A stretch of 64,000 nt of DNA. Source: JACMLD01 sp038207265. GTDB lineage: Bacteria > Bacteroidota > Bacteroidia > Chitinophagales > Chitinophagaceae. The stretch covers positions 186,001-250,000 of the forward strand of contig JBBQZZ010000002.1 of assembly GCA_038207265.1 (NCBI GenBank), written 5' to 3'. Of this stretch, positions 1 through 8,901 are shown in pieces. Each line of letters opens with the position of its first letter. The stretch's first letter is position 1. The translations under genes were made by a program, and so were the position numbers. The notes under the pieces are model-generated. The model had not been told where the DNA came from. It did no database searches and worked only from the letters and a program-made list of their open reading frames with translations.

Positions 1-288
1 AATCGGGCCATCAGCTTGCAAGAGGAGTTCGGAAAGATGGGTATTGAAATTATTTTGCAGGATGATTTAATGCTCGTTAGAGGAATGCGCAGTGTTAATG
101 GTACATTGGTCCATTCGCATTATGATCACCGCATAGCAATGGCTTGTGCCGTTGCCGCATTAAAAGCAACCGGAAAGATGACAATAGAGCATGCAGAAGC
201 AATTGATAAATCTTATCCTGATTTTTACAATCATTTAATCTCATTGGGAGCAACGGTATCATTGAACGCTGAACCTGTTAACAGTTAA
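1..288 (+). CDS. aroA: 3-phosphoshikimate 1-carboxyvinyltransferase (EPSP synthase), C-terminal fragment
   Basis: The reading frame is open from the first base, so the gene begins upstream of the window and only about the last 95 residues are present. The fragment contains the typical C-terminal EPSP synthase block, with VHSHYDHRIAMACAVAALKA holding the conserved D-H-R-I-A-M signature, followed by the closing 'SYPDFYNHLISLGA' motif. The enzyme joins phosphoenolpyruvate to shikimate 3-phosphate in the cytoplasm, the sixth step of the shikimate pathway. It stops 11 bases before aroC, which catalyses the next step, so the two are almost certainly one operon. Identification rests on this short but strongly conserved region. 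Confidence 0.93.
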   Translation, partial: NRAISLQEEFGKMGIEIILQDDLMLVRGMRSVNGTLVHSHYDHRIAMACAVAALKATGKMTIEHAEAIDKSYPDFYNHLISLGATVSLNAEPVNS

Positions 289-299
289 AATAAAAAACA

Positions 300-1304
300 T
301 TGAATTCATTCGGTCGTCTATTCCGGGTAAATATTTTTGGAGAATCGCACGGCGAATCTGCAGGCATCAACATAGATGGCTGCCCGGCTGGTTTACTTTT
401 AAGTACAGCAGATTTTTCAGCAGACATTGAAAGAAGAAAAGGTGGTACACAGAAAGGTGTCACACCGCGCAAGGAAGATGATCTACCTATTTTCAAAAGT
501 GGGGTATTCAACGGTAAAACAACCGGCGCACCCATTACTATCTTATTTGAAAATAAAAATATCCGCAGTAATGATTATGAAAAGCAACGGTCAGTACCAA
601 GACCCGGCCATGCGGATTTTGTTGCACACGCAAAATTTGGCGGACATGAAGATTTCAGGGGTGGCGGACATTTCAGTGGCAGACTAACTGTTTGCCTGGT
701 GGCCGCTGGAGTGATTGCGAAGAAATTGCTGAATCTTACACCGCTGTCAATTAAAGTAAACGCTACAATTCTTGAAATAGGCGGTGAAACGGATCTTGAA
801 AAAGGATTACAGAAAGCCATTGATGCAAAGGATTCAGTAGGTGGTATTGTTGAATGCCGTGTAATTGATTTACCTGTTGGATTGGGGGAACCATTTTTTG
901 ATTCAGTTGAGTCTGTAATCAGTCACGCTGTTTTTGCTATTCCTGCTATAAGGGGTATTGAATTCGGAACCGGGTTTGCTGCCGCAAAAATGTTTGGAGT
1001 TGAACATAACGATGTAATAGAAGATAAAACAGGCAAAACAAAATCAAATCACGCAGGTGGAGTAGTGGGTGGCATCACCAATAGTAATGAGCTAGTGTTC
1101 AGAATTGCTGTGAAACCTACCTCATCTACACCCAAAGAACAGCAAACATTGAATTGGGAAACCGGGAATATCGAATCTTTTTCAGTAAAGGGAAGGCATG
1201 ATCTGTGTATCGCACTACGTGTACCGGTTGTATTGGAAGCAGTGACCGCCCTGGTACTGGCAGATTTACTTTTGCTGGAACAACACATTAAAAGAATATT
1301 GTAA
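300..1304 (+). CDS. aroC: Chorismate synthase
   Basis: The 334-residue protein begins MNSFGRLFRVNIFGESHG, the standard N terminus of chorismate synthase, so the TTG at 300 is the start; no ATG lies nearby in frame. The FMN-binding signatures are present: RPGHADF, then the GGGHFSGRLT block, and later 'HAGGVVGGITNS' and 'RHDLCIALRVPVVLEA' near the C terminus. The enzyme converts EPSP to chorismate with reduced FMN in the cytoplasm and ends the shikimate pathway. The length is slightly short of the usual 350-370 residues, but all core blocks are there. It follows aroA by 11 bases and precedes a DUF952 gene by 9 bases, consistent with one transcript. Confidence 0.97.
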   Translation: MNSFGRLFRVNIFGESHGESAGINIDGCPAGLLLSTADFSADIERRKGGTQKGVTPRKEDDLPIFKSGVFNGKTTGAPITILFENKNIRSNDYEKQRSVPRPGHADFVAHAKFGGHEDFRGGGHFSGRLTVCLVAAGVIAKKLLNLTPLSIKVNATILEIGGETDLEKGLQKAIDAKDSVGGIVECRVIDLPVGLGEPFFDSVESVISHAVFAIPAIRGIEFGTGFAAAKMFGVEHNDVIEDKTGKTKSNHAGGVVGGITNSNELVFRIAVKPTSSTPKEQQTLNWETGNIESFSVKGRHDLCIALRVPVVLEAVTALVLADLLLLEQHIKRIL

Positions 1305-1313
1305 CTTGTAAGC

Positions 1314-1619
1314 ATGCCAATTATATACCACGTAACAACGGCAGCAGCCTGGAATAGTGCACAGAAGAACGGGACCTATGAATCGCCTTCTTTGGCCAAA
1401 GAGGGTTTTATTCATTGTTCGCAACAAGAACAGGTGGCAGGGGTTTTGGATCGCTATTTTTCTGATCAAAAAGATTTGGTAAAGCTTGTAATTGATACAG
1501 ATAAACTCAACAGTCAGTTTATTTACGAGTGGTCGCCATCTACTTCTGCAACTTTTCCTCATGTATATGGTCCCATCAATCTTAATGCTGTGGTTGAAGT
1601 AGAGAAAATTGGATTGTAA
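1314..1619 (+). CDS. DUF952 family protein
   Basis: This small protein of 101 residues matches the DUF952 family. It begins MPIIYHVTTAAAWNSAQ, followed by the characteristic 'GFIHCSQQEQV' block and a C-terminal 'FPHVYGPINLNAV' block. The family has no established reaction; its fold resembles ADP-ribosyl/RNA 2'-phosphotransferase-like proteins, which is family knowledge and not visible here. It has no signal peptide or membrane segment and should be cytoplasmic. It starts 9 bases after aroC and is probably co-transcribed with the aromatic pathway genes, though nothing in the sequence ties it to that pathway. Confidence 0.88.
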   Translation: MPIIYHVTTAAAWNSAQKNGTYESPSLAKEGFIHCSQQEQVAGVLDRYFSDQKDLVKLVIDTDKLNSQFIYEWSPSTSATFPHVYGPINLNAVVEVEKIGL

Positions 1620-1623
1620 ACAA

Positions 1624-1699
1624 GGAATTAGGTTTAGGAATTTGGAAAAGGGACCGAAATTTTCAGCTGCAACTATTACAGGAACAAATGTCTAATTCC
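1624..1699. repeat. Short intergenic element with GGAATTAG/CTAATTCC ends
   Basis: The gap between the convergent genes at 1619 and 1711 begins with GGAATTAGGTTTAGGAATTT (1624-1643) and ends with CTAATTCC (1692-1699), the exact inverse of the first eight bases. A close relative of the left end, GGAATTAGGATTTAGGAATT, occurs at 14312-14331 downstream of the symporter gene. It therefore looks like a dispersed intergenic repeat. No coding potential is seen. Confidence 0.4.
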
Positions 1700-1710
1700 T
1701 GATACCGCTT

Positions 1711-2451
1711 TTACTTCTTCTTTTCCTTATCAGCGTCTTTAAAATCAGAAAAAGGAATGTCCATCACTTCATATTTTTTCTCATCTGGCCAGGAGTAATG
1801 CCACCATTCTGTATCAAACAATTTGAACCCGTATTTCTCCATAATATCTTTAAGCATTTTTCTGTTTTGTAATGCATCAAAGGGCAGGTTCATAAAACTA
1901 TGGTGCGCAGTATCACTGAAATTATCAAAGTAAGTGGGCATCTGTAATTCTTTACCATTACCGGTATAAATAACAGTCAGGTCAACTGCCAGGCCCCTGT
2001 TATGTCCGCTGCCTTTTTTGGGATCAGCTACATATTTTTCATCCATTACTAGTTCCCAGAATTTTTCAGTTACAGAATAAGGACGGTATGCATCAAATAT
2101 TTTAAGACCCATGCCTTTTTCATTCAGTTCTTTCTGAACCTGCGCCAATGCTCTTGCAGCCGGCAACCGTAGGTATGTAGTATTTGTCTTTAAAGGATAC
2201 ATATTCCTGCGCATAAAATTTCTTTGTGAAGCATAACGCAGTTCATACACAATGTTTGGTATGATTGATTTCAATTCGATCATTTGCTTATTGCTATCTG
2301 CCTTTACAGTTATGGCAAAAGTGGAATAATCTTTTATGACAGGTACCCCGTATTTACTGATAGGTAAATCAGGAGCTTGCGTAAACGCAAGGCTGTAGAA
2401 AAAAACAGTTTGGACGGTTAGGAAAAAATGACGTTGTTTGGGTAAATTCAT
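1711..2451 (-). CDS. Exported D-Ala-D-Ala dipeptidase, VanX/DdpX family (peptidase M15D)
   Basis: The 246-residue protein has an N-terminal hydrophobic segment ending in a likely signal peptidase site (…YSLAFTQA, about residue 25), so it should act in the periplasm. The M15D zinc site is visible: SGHNRGLAVDLT supplies the first His and the Asp, and DTEWWHYSW supplies the catalytic Glu and the last His. An upstream block with 'YASQRNFMRRNMYP' and 'DAYRPYSVTEKFWELV' also fits VanX. The family cleaves free D-Ala-D-Ala. Here the likely role is peptidoglycan turnover rather than vancomycin resistance, since no vanH or ligase gene is nearby. It is divergent from the L,D-transpeptidase gene 45 bases away, and the two may share a control region. 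Confidence 0.9.
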   Translation of the reverse strand: MNLPKQRHFFLTVQTVFFYSLAFTQAPDLPISKYGVPVIKDYSTFAITVKADSNKQMIELKSIIPNIVYELRYASQRNFMRRNMYPLKTNTTYLRLPAARALAQVQKELNEKGMGLKIFDAYRPYSVTEKFWELVMDEKYVADPKKGSGHNRGLAVDLTVIYTGNGKELQMPTYFDNFSDTAHHSFMNLPFDALQNRKMLKDIMEKYGFKLFDTEWWHYSWPDEKKYEVMDIPFSDFKDADKEKKK

Positions 2452-2460
2452 TAGAAAAAA

Positions 2461-2489
2461 TTTGATTTTTCGAAATTACTGTATCTTTT
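2461..2489 (+). promoter_or_regulatory. Likely promoter of the L,D-transpeptidase gene
   Basis: TTTG at 2461-2464 is followed after 17 bases by TATCTTTT at 2482-2489. This is one base off the Bacteroidota -7 consensus TAnnTTTG and lies just before the ATG at 2497. The site is inside the 45-base divergent spacer. Confidence 0.45.
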
Positions 2490-2496
2490 AGCCGAT

Positions 2497-4206
2497 ATGA
2501 CCCACCAATCAAAGATTAGAATAATATCTGAGTCGCAGACATTTTTACTGATGGTTTTTATTTGTTGCTGGACAGGAGCTTGCAATAATACCGAACAAAA
2601 GCCGCCGGAGACCGTAGTTGTAAAAAATCCTGAAAAAATAGATGAAAAGACCAGCGAAGTATTGAAGAAAACAGTCGACTATTTAATAAGCCACAACGGA
2701 TTGTTAAACGATTCGGTGCAAATGTTGCAGTCTGAATTGTTGAATACCATCTACTCCGCAAATGATTACCAGCCTATCTGGAGTCATGAAGAGAAATGGA
2801 ACAGCATTGCCGACTCACTGTATAATTTTATATACTTCAGCAGGCAGTATGGTTTATTTCCATCAGATTATCACCTGCACCCATTGATGTCCATCAAGAT
2901 TGGGCTCGCAAGTGATACTTTGCACAAACGAAATGTAGCCTTATGGGCGAGAGCCGATGTAATGTTTACTGATGCTTACCTTATACTGGCAAGACATCTA
3001 AATACAGGCCGGCTTGCCAAAGACAGTGTTACTTTAAGGATTGATTCGGCCTTCAATGATAATTTTTATCTCCAGAATTTTCAACAGGCCGTCTCACAAA
3101 AAAACATCCGCGTTACCCTGGAACAACTGGAACCCAAACACCCAGGATATATTAAACTGAAAGCAGCGTTAAAAACTTTTCTCGATTCTGTCAGTTTCAA
3201 GCCCACTACTTATGTTTTTTATCCCAACCGTGATTCTTTGTCACTGAAATTGCAGGTAGAAAAAAGAATGGGAGAACTTGGGCTGGATACTATTTACGGT
3301 GACACCTTTTCCTTGCGCCAGGCGATACGTACGTACCAGAAGCAGAAAGGGATTACGGTAACCGGAACAATTGGTGAAAAGACAGCTTCCAGTTTAAACA
3401 ATACAGACTGGTATAAATTCAAACGGATTGCGGTTACTCTTGACCGTTATAAAATGCTGCCCGATTCGTTACAACATCAGTTTATCTGGGTGAACCTGCC
3501 TGGTTATTATATGCAGTTATGGAATGATGATACCGTTTCACTGGAATCCAAAGTGGTAGTAGGTAAGCCTCTTACCCGAACGCCACTGCTCACCAGTAAG
3601 ATCACCGATATGGTAACTTATCCGCAATGGACCATCCCCGCGAGTATTATAGAAAAGGAAGTATTGCCCGGGCTTAAAAAAGATACCAATTACCTGCGCA
3701 AAAAAGGGTACAGCCTGGTCACAGAAAAAGGAGAGGAGGTTAGTCCATCAAAAGTGAACTGGAATAAATACAAAAAAGACATTCCTTATAAAGTAGTACA
3801 GGGAAGCGGAGACGATAATGCCCTGGGTGTTTTAAAATTCAACTTTAGTAATAAGTACAGCGTTTACATGCACGATACCAACCAGCGTTATTATTTCGGT
3901 AACAGTGTACGCGCTTTGAGCCATGGCTGTGTTAGGGTTCAGCAATGGGATAAGCTGGCGCATTTTATTATCTCTAATGATAGTATCAATGCAGCTGTTA
4001 ATGCAAATACGTTTAAAACAGATTCGTTGCGTGCGTGGCTAAAAAGAAAGGAAAAACATGTAATACCGGTGAGGACAAGAATACCTGTTTATTTTCGTTA
4101 TTTTACCTGTGAAGGAGTAAACGGTAAAGTTAAATTCTATGACGATATTTATGGCGAAGACCGTATGCTCACTGAGCGATATTTTGCTAGTAAACCTATC
4201 AATTAA
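2497..4206 (+). CDS. L,D-transpeptidase, YcbB-like, lipoprotein
   Basis: The 569-residue protein starts with a hydrophobic segment ending in WTGAC (Cys at about residue 29), a plausible lipobox, so it is probably anchored in the envelope. The middle (about residues 250-300) carries a peptidoglycan-binding domain (LRQAIRTYQKQKGITVTGTI). The catalytic YkuD domain follows, with the signature 'MHDTNQRYYFGNSVRALSHG' and active-site Cys478 in SHGCVRV. Such enzymes make 3-3 crosslinks in peptidoglycan or attach proteins to it. The size and order (long N-terminal region, PG-binding domain, then YkuD) match the YcbB type. It overlaps the next gene, an RlpA-like protein, by one base, so the two are translationally coupled in a cell-wall operon. 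Confidence 0.93.
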   Translation: MTHQSKIRIISESQTFLLMVFICCWTGACNNTEQKPPETVVVKNPEKIDEKTSEVLKKTVDYLISHNGLLNDSVQMLQSELLNTIYSANDYQPIWSHEEKWNSIADSLYNFIYFSRQYGLFPSDYHLHPLMSIKIGLASDTLHKRNVALWARADVMFTDAYLILARHLNTGRLAKDSVTLRIDSAFNDNFYLQNFQQAVSQKNIRVTLEQLEPKHPGYIKLKAALKTFLDSVSFKPTTYVFYPNRDSLSLKLQVEKRMGELGLDTIYGDTFSLRQAIRTYQKQKGITVTGTIGEKTASSLNNTDWYKFKRIAVTLDRYKMLPDSLQHQFIWVNLPGYYMQLWNDDTVSLESKVVVGKPLTRTPLLTSKITDMVTYPQWTIPASIIEKEVLPGLKKDTNYLRKKGYSLVTEKGEEVSPSKVNWNKYKKDIPYKVVQGSGDDNALGVLKFNFSNKYSVYMHDTNQRYYFGNSVRALSHGCVRVQQWDKLAHFIISNDSINAAVNANTFKTDSLRAWLKRKEKHVIPVRTRIPVYFRYFTCEGVNGKVKFYDDIYGEDRMLTERYFASKPIN

Positions 4207-4616
4207 TGAAAATCCTGAAATGCTGGCTGTTACTGATTTGCATTTTGCAAATGCCGCCAGCATTTTCGCAAAGATCTAAACACCACGCCGGCAAAACAAA
4301 ACCTTCAAATATTGAATATGGAACCGCCAGTTATTACGCCAATAAATTCCAGGGGCGCAAAACGGCAACGGGCGAATTATACGATAAAGATAAAATGACC
4401 TGTGCACACAACGCGCTTCCCTTGGGTACCTGGGTAAAAGTTACCAACGTACGCAACAAAAGATCTGTTATAGTTAAAGTAAACGACAGACTACACTATA
4501 AAAATAAGCGACTGGTAGACTTGTCAAGAGCCGCAGCAGCCAAACTGGGGTATCTGAATCGCGGATTGACAAGAGTAAAAGTTGAAATTCTCGGTATGCA
4601 TCCACCTCCTCATTAG
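4206..4616 (+). CDS. RlpA-like septal ring/lytic transglycosylase domain protein
   Basis: The 136-residue protein has a signal peptide (cleavage likely after PPAFSQ) and a single RlpA-like double-psi beta-barrel covering most of the rest. Visible marks are GTASYYANKFQGRKTATGE, the 'TCAHNALPLGTWVKVTN' block, and 'VNDRLHYKNKRLVDLSRAAA', with the Asp of the barrel active site. The C-terminal SPOR domain of classic RlpA is absent, which is common in Bacteroidota. RlpA proteins cut glycan strands lacking stem peptides; activity here is inferred from family membership. The ATG at 4206 overlaps the upstream stop codon by one base. Confidence 0.9.
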   Translation: MKILKCWLLLICILQMPPAFSQRSKHHAGKTKPSNIEYGTASYYANKFQGRKTATGELYDKDKMTCAHNALPLGTWVKVTNVRNKRSVIVKVNDRLHYKNKRLVDLSRAAAAKLGYLNRGLTRVKVEILGMHPPPH

Positions 4617-4661
4617 CCGAACTATCGTTAATAAATATTTCACGTTTTGAATGCTACCCGC

Positions 4662-4669
4662 TATTTTTG
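4662..4669 (+). promoter_or_regulatory. Candidate -7 box upstream of the OmpA gene
   Basis: TATTTTTG at 4662-4669 fits TAnnTTTG and lies 26 bases before the ATG at 4696. The nearest TTTG (4646-4649) is only 12 bases upstream, shorter than the usual 17-20, so only the -7 part is well supported. Confidence 0.4.
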
Positions 4670-4695
4670 TCTTAATTCATCAAAACTAACTTTTT

Positions 4696-6045
4696 ATGAA
4701 GAAGTTGCTGTATGCATTTCTGGCTTTGATAGCTTGCCTTCATGTTTCTTATGGCCAGGATAACGACTATATAAAACAACCTTCTTTTGGAATTAGCCTT
4801 TTTGCAAACGATTTTAAGGGCGCCGCATATTTAAGGCAAAATGGTTTTGCACTGGCTACACGCGAAAAGAAACTGGGTGACTTTAACTCAATGAGTCCGG
4901 GTTTGGCATTAAACTATGTTACCGGTGTAACAAAACATTTTGATGTAGCAGGTACACTTGGCGGCACTTTCCTCGATTATCCAATTCCCAATCATTCACC
5001 ATTTGGTAATGATCATTTATTGGTGGAGGGCGACTTGTCAGTTAGGGCCAAAATGTTTTCTGATAAATATTGGCTCAGCCCTTATTTATCCGCAGGTATC
5101 GGGGCTTCCCGCTACCAGGGTTACTACGGCGCATTCATGCCACTGGGTGCAGGCTTGCAGGTTAATTTTTTCCAGGAAGCTTTTTTGTTCATTAATTCGC
5201 AATACCGGGTAGCAATAAGCGAAAATAGTGCATACCATCTTTATCACAGTATTGGATTGGTAGGAAATGTTGGTACAAGAAAAGAACCAAAACTAATTCC
5301 ACCACCCCCCATACCAACAGTTGAACCACCGAAAGACCGCGATAATGATGGTGTGATTGATAGCCTGGATGCTTGCCCGGATGCAGCAGGTCTTGCCCGT
5401 TACCAGGGATGCCCGATACCCGACAAGGATAAGGATGGCATTAATGATGAAGAAGATAAATGTCCGGAAGTTGCCGGACTCGCCCGTTACCAGGGTTGCC
5501 CGGTACCAGATAAGGATAAAGATGGTATCAATGATGAAGAAGATAAGTGTCCGGAAGTAGCGGGTGTTGCAAGATACCAGGGATGTCCTGTACCAGACAC
5601 AGATAAAGATGGTGTAAACGATGAAGAAGATAAATGCCCAGAGCTGGCAGGTGATGCCGCCAATAGTGGTTGCCCGGTTGTGAAGCCCGAAGTTGTTAAG
5701 AGAGTTGAATACGCTTCAAAGAATATTTTCTTTGCAACTGCTAAATATACTTTGCTTGCCAAATCAAATAAATCATTAAACGAAGTAGTAAAAATTTTAA
5801 AGGAAAACAAAGATTTGAAATTAGATATAGATGGATTCACCGATAATTCAGGTATGGTTGAAAAGAACCAGGTACTCAGTCAGAACCGTGCAGATGCAGT
5901 TAAAAAATACCTGGTAAGTAAAGGGGTGGAAGAAGCAAGGTTGGTAACAACAGGACATGGCATCGATTCCCCGATAGCAAACAATAAAACGGTAGCAGGC
6001 CGTGCAAAGAATCGCAGGGTGGAAATGCATCTCAAATATTATTAA
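4696..6045 (+). CDS. OmpA-family outer membrane protein with thrombospondin type 3 repeats
   Basis: The 449-residue protein has a signal peptide (…LHVSYGQ), an N-terminal region of about 200 residues that looks like a small outer-membrane beta-barrel, a proline-rich linker (PPPPIPTVEPP), four calcium-binding type 3 repeats of about 28 residues (DKDKDGINDEEDKCPEVAG), and a C-terminal OmpA peptidoglycan-binding domain (DGFTDNSG, LSQNRADAVKKYL, GRAKNRRVEM). It should tie the outer membrane to the cell wall. Two of the repeats are nearly identical at the DNA level (about 5425-5590), suggesting recent duplication. A strong terminator follows. It is a common architecture in Bacteroidota. Confidence 0.93.
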   Translation: MKKLLYAFLALIACLHVSYGQDNDYIKQPSFGISLFANDFKGAAYLRQNGFALATREKKLGDFNSMSPGLALNYVTGVTKHFDVAGTLGGTFLDYPIPNHSPFGNDHLLVEGDLSVRAKMFSDKYWLSPYLSAGIGASRYQGYYGAFMPLGAGLQVNFFQEAFLFINSQYRVAISENSAYHLYHSIGLVGNVGTRKEPKLIPPPPIPTVEPPKDRDNDGVIDSLDACPDAAGLARYQGCPIPDKDKDGINDEEDKCPEVAGLARYQGCPVPDKDKDGINDEEDKCPEVAGVARYQGCPVPDTDKDGVNDEEDKCPELAGDAANSGCPVVKPEVVKRVEYASKNIFFATAKYTLLAKSNKSLNEVVKILKENKDLKLDIDGFTDNSGMVEKNQVLSQNRADAVKKYLVSKGVEEARLVTTGHGIDSPIANNKTVAGRAKNRRVEMHLKYY

Positions 6046-6063
6046 TAGATTGTATTAACAATA

Positions 6064-6096
6064 AAAAAAGCAGTTCAATACAGGGGCTGCTTTTTT
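6064..6096 (+). terminator. Rho-independent terminator after the OmpA gene
   Basis: AAAAAAGCAG (6064-6073) pairs with CTGCTTTTTT (6087-6096) across a 13-base loop and ends in a T run. It lies 18 bases after the stop codon. Confidence 0.8.
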
Positions 6097-6272
6097 GTTT
6101 CCGATTGTTACCTGCTTTCACATTTTCGTAAAGAAATTTGGTTGGAAATCTTCGATGCTTTATGATATCAAAAAGATTTCAAACACCCCAGGTGGGTTGG
6201 ACTATAGAATACCAGCCAGGGAAATAATAAGTTGGAATAAATACGAACATCCCTCAATAATTAAACTATAAC

Positions 6273-8810
6273 ATGAAACAATTTTTTTTATCCCTGTTGC
6301 TGATGACTTTAACAGTAACTGCTTTTTCTCAATTACAATCTCCCGATGAATTTCTTGGCTATAAACTCGGGAGTCATTTTACCCCGCATTATAAGATTGT
6401 AAATTATGTTTATCACGTTGCACAACAGGTACCTGATCAGGTGAAGGTTGAAAAATACGGTGAAACGAATGAAGGCCGACCTCTACTAATGGCATATGTT
6501 GCATCAAAAGAAAACTTACCAAGGCTTGAAGAAATAAGAAAGAATAACCTGCGCCTGGCCAACTCGGCACCGGATAAAATGGCTGCAGTTGAAGAAGCTC
6601 CTGTTATTGTGTGGCTGAGTTACAATGTACATGGTAATGAACCTTCGTCATCAGAAGCGGCTATGATGATGTTGTATGAAATGGTTAATCCGGCCAACAG
6701 CAAATCAAAAGAATATTTAAAAAATACAGTTGTAATAATTGATCCCTGCATCAATCCGGATGGCCGTGACCGTTATGTGAACTGGGAAAATCAAATGCAG
6801 GGCAAATCGCCCAATGCAAATCCTGTTTCACGTGAACACATGGAGCCCTGGCCCGGTGGAAGAATCAATCACTATAATTTTGATTTGAATCGGGACTGGG
6901 CATGGCAAACCCAGGTGGAAACGCAGCAAAGACTGGTTAAATACAATCAATGGTTGCCCCAGGTGCACGTTGATTTTCATGAGCAGGGGTATAATTCACC
7001 TTATTATTTTGCACCTGCTGCAGAACCGTATCATGAAGTTATAACAGCGTGGCAGCGTGAATTTCAAACTGCAATTGGGAGAAACAATGCAAAACATTTT
7101 GATGCCAATGGTTGGCTGTATTTTACCAAAGAACGTTTCGATCTTTTTTATCCCAGTTACGGTGATACCTACCCGATTTATAACGGAGCAATCGGAATGA
7201 CTTTTGAACAGGGAGGTCACAGTCGTGGTGGCCTTGCCGTTGTAATGGAAGATGGCGATACACTTACACTGCGGGATCGTTTAATGCACCATTTTACTAC
7301 CGGCATGTCTACCGTAGAAATTACTTCTCAAAATGCGTTAAAAGTGATCAGGGAATTTCATAAATATTTTAATGCTGCCGTGCAAACACCTCCGGGAGAA
7401 TTTAAAAGCTATGTATTGAAAAGCGACGGTACAGATAAAATAGAAAGACTTAAAACATTGCTGGGCCGAAATAGTATTGATTGGTCGTATACCAATAACG
7501 CCAGCCTCAGCGGCACCAGCTACCAGAATGGTAAGTCTGAAAATTTTAAAACAGAGACAGGGGATATTGTTATCAATGCAAACCAGCCCAAGAGCAATCT
7601 TATTAAAGTTTTGTTTGAACGCATATCTAAATTGAGTGATTCCGCTACTTACGATATCACAGCCTGGTCACTACCCTATGCATATGGTTTGAAAGCGTAT
7701 GGACTGAATTCATACCTGTCCGCAAATGGCAAGAACGGACCAACAGTAATTCCAACAACTGGTGATCTGAATTTTGAAACCACATATGCTTATGTTGTTG
7801 CCTGGAACGGAATGAACAGCGCGAAATTTCTAGCTGCCGTGTTAAACAAAGGCGTTAAAGTGCGTTATGCAGAACAAAATTTTAAAGTAGGCAATAACAA
7901 CTTTGAAAAAGGTGCCTTGCTTATTACAAAAGCCGCCAACTATGGACTAGGAAAAAGCCTGGAAACATTGGTAAAAAATGCGGCACTCGATAACGCTATC
8001 GCCGTCAGCAGCATTCCATCCGGGTTTGTAGATAAGGGATTTGACCTTGGTTCCGGGAGAGTAAGATTTATCACTCCACCCAAGATTGCATTATTGGCCG
8101 GAAAAGATGTTTCGCCCAATGCCATGGGAGAAATCTGGCATTTCTTTGATCAGCAACTGAACTATCCCGTTACATTGATCAATACAGATGATATGAAAAG
8201 AATGAAACCAGGCGATTTTAATGTATTGATTATACCCGATGGTAATTATGGTATGTTCTCACAAAAGGAACCGAATGATCAATTAAAAGATTTTGTAAAG
8301 ACAGGTGGAAAAATAATAGCATTGGAAAATGCAGTAGCGCAAATGAGCGGTACGGATTGGGGATTTAAAATGAAAGGTGCCGATGATAAAAAGGATGAAA
8401 AAAAAGAAGATTCAAAAAAAGAAGACTATAGTCTTCTGAAAAAGTATGAAAACAGGGAGCGGGATTTTTTAGTAAATACGATTCCCGGTTCAATATTTAA
8501 AGTAGATTTGGATAATAGCCACCCGCTTGCATTTGGTTACGGGGATAGTTATTATACATTAAAACAGGATGAAAATATTTATGAGTTTCTGAAAGATGGC
8601 TGGAATGTTGGAGTCATAAAAAAAGATAACTACATAAGTGGTTTTACAGGGAGTAAATTAAAAGAAAAATTGAAAGATGGTACATTGTTTGGTGCCATGG
8701 AAATGGGTAGAGGGAACATTGTTTTTTTTGCAGATGATCCAATGTTCCGTAGTTTTTGGGAAAGCGGCAAGTTGCTATTTTGCAATGCCGTGTTTCTTGT
8801 AGGTCAGTAA
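6273..8810 (+). CDS. Exported M14-family zinc carboxypeptidase
   Basis: The 845-residue protein has a signal peptide (MKQFFLSLLLMTLTVTAFSQ) and an N-terminal M14 peptidase domain of about 350 residues. The zinc site is visible as YNVHGNEPSSSEA (His120 and Glu123), with the third His in HVDFHEQG (about 232-237). CINPDGRDRYVNW and FDLNRDWAWQ supply the substrate-binding Asn-Arg block. The rest (about 400-845) resembles the glutamine-amidotransferase-like C-terminal region common in Bacteroidota M14 proteins. It contains a lysine/glutamate-rich stretch near residue 710. It probably degrades peptides outside the cytoplasm. The 228-base gap before it has no other gene, and a clear terminator follows. 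Confidence 0.92.
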   Translation: MKQFFLSLLLMTLTVTAFSQLQSPDEFLGYKLGSHFTPHYKIVNYVYHVAQQVPDQVKVEKYGETNEGRPLLMAYVASKENLPRLEEIRKNNLRLANSAPDKMAAVEEAPVIVWLSYNVHGNEPSSSEAAMMMLYEMVNPANSKSKEYLKNTVVIIDPCINPDGRDRYVNWENQMQGKSPNANPVSREHMEPWPGGRINHYNFDLNRDWAWQTQVETQQRLVKYNQWLPQVHVDFHEQGYNSPYYFAPAAEPYHEVITAWQREFQTAIGRNNAKHFDANGWLYFTKERFDLFYPSYGDTYPIYNGAIGMTFEQGGHSRGGLAVVMEDGDTLTLRDRLMHHFTTGMSTVEITSQNALKVIREFHKYFNAAVQTPPGEFKSYVLKSDGTDKIERLKTLLGRNSIDWSYTNNASLSGTSYQNGKSENFKTETGDIVINANQPKSNLIKVLFERISKLSDSATYDITAWSLPYAYGLKAYGLNSYLSANGKNGPTVIPTTGDLNFETTYAYVVAWNGMNSAKFLAAVLNKGVKVRYAEQNFKVGNNNFEKGALLITKAANYGLGKSLETLVKNAALDNAIAVSSIPSGFVDKGFDLGSGRVRFITPPKIALLAGKDVSPNAMGEIWHFFDQQLNYPVTLINTDDMKRMKPGDFNVLIIPDGNYGMFSQKEPNDQLKDFVKTGGKIIALENAVAQMSGTDWGFKMKGADDKKDEKKEDSKKEDYSLLKKYENRERDFLVNTIPGSIFKVDLDNSHPLAFGYGDSYYTLKQDENIYEFLKDGWNVGVIKKDNYISGFTGSKLKEKLKDGTLFGAMEMGRGNIVFFADDPMFRSFWESGKLLFCNAVFLVGQ

Positions 8811-8834
8811 CCCAAAAGAAATATAAATAGTATG

Positions 8835-8860
8835 AGCGGAGTTGATACAACTCCGCTTTT
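8835..8860 (+). terminator. Terminator after the M14 peptidase gene
   Basis: AGCGGAGTTG (8835-8844) and CAACTCCGCT (8848-8857) form a perfect 10-bp stem with a 3-base loop, followed by TTTT. It lies 25 bases after the stop codon. Confidence 0.8.
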
Positions 8861-8901
8861 GCATATTTTGCTGAACTTCGTCTGGTAAAAATATTTCTTA
8901 C

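Noticed and set aside
1711..2451. VanX-like gene as a vancomycin resistance determinant
   Set aside because: No vanH, D-Ala-D-Lac ligase or VanRS-type genes are nearby. The signal peptide and cell-wall neighbours favour peptidoglycan turnover.
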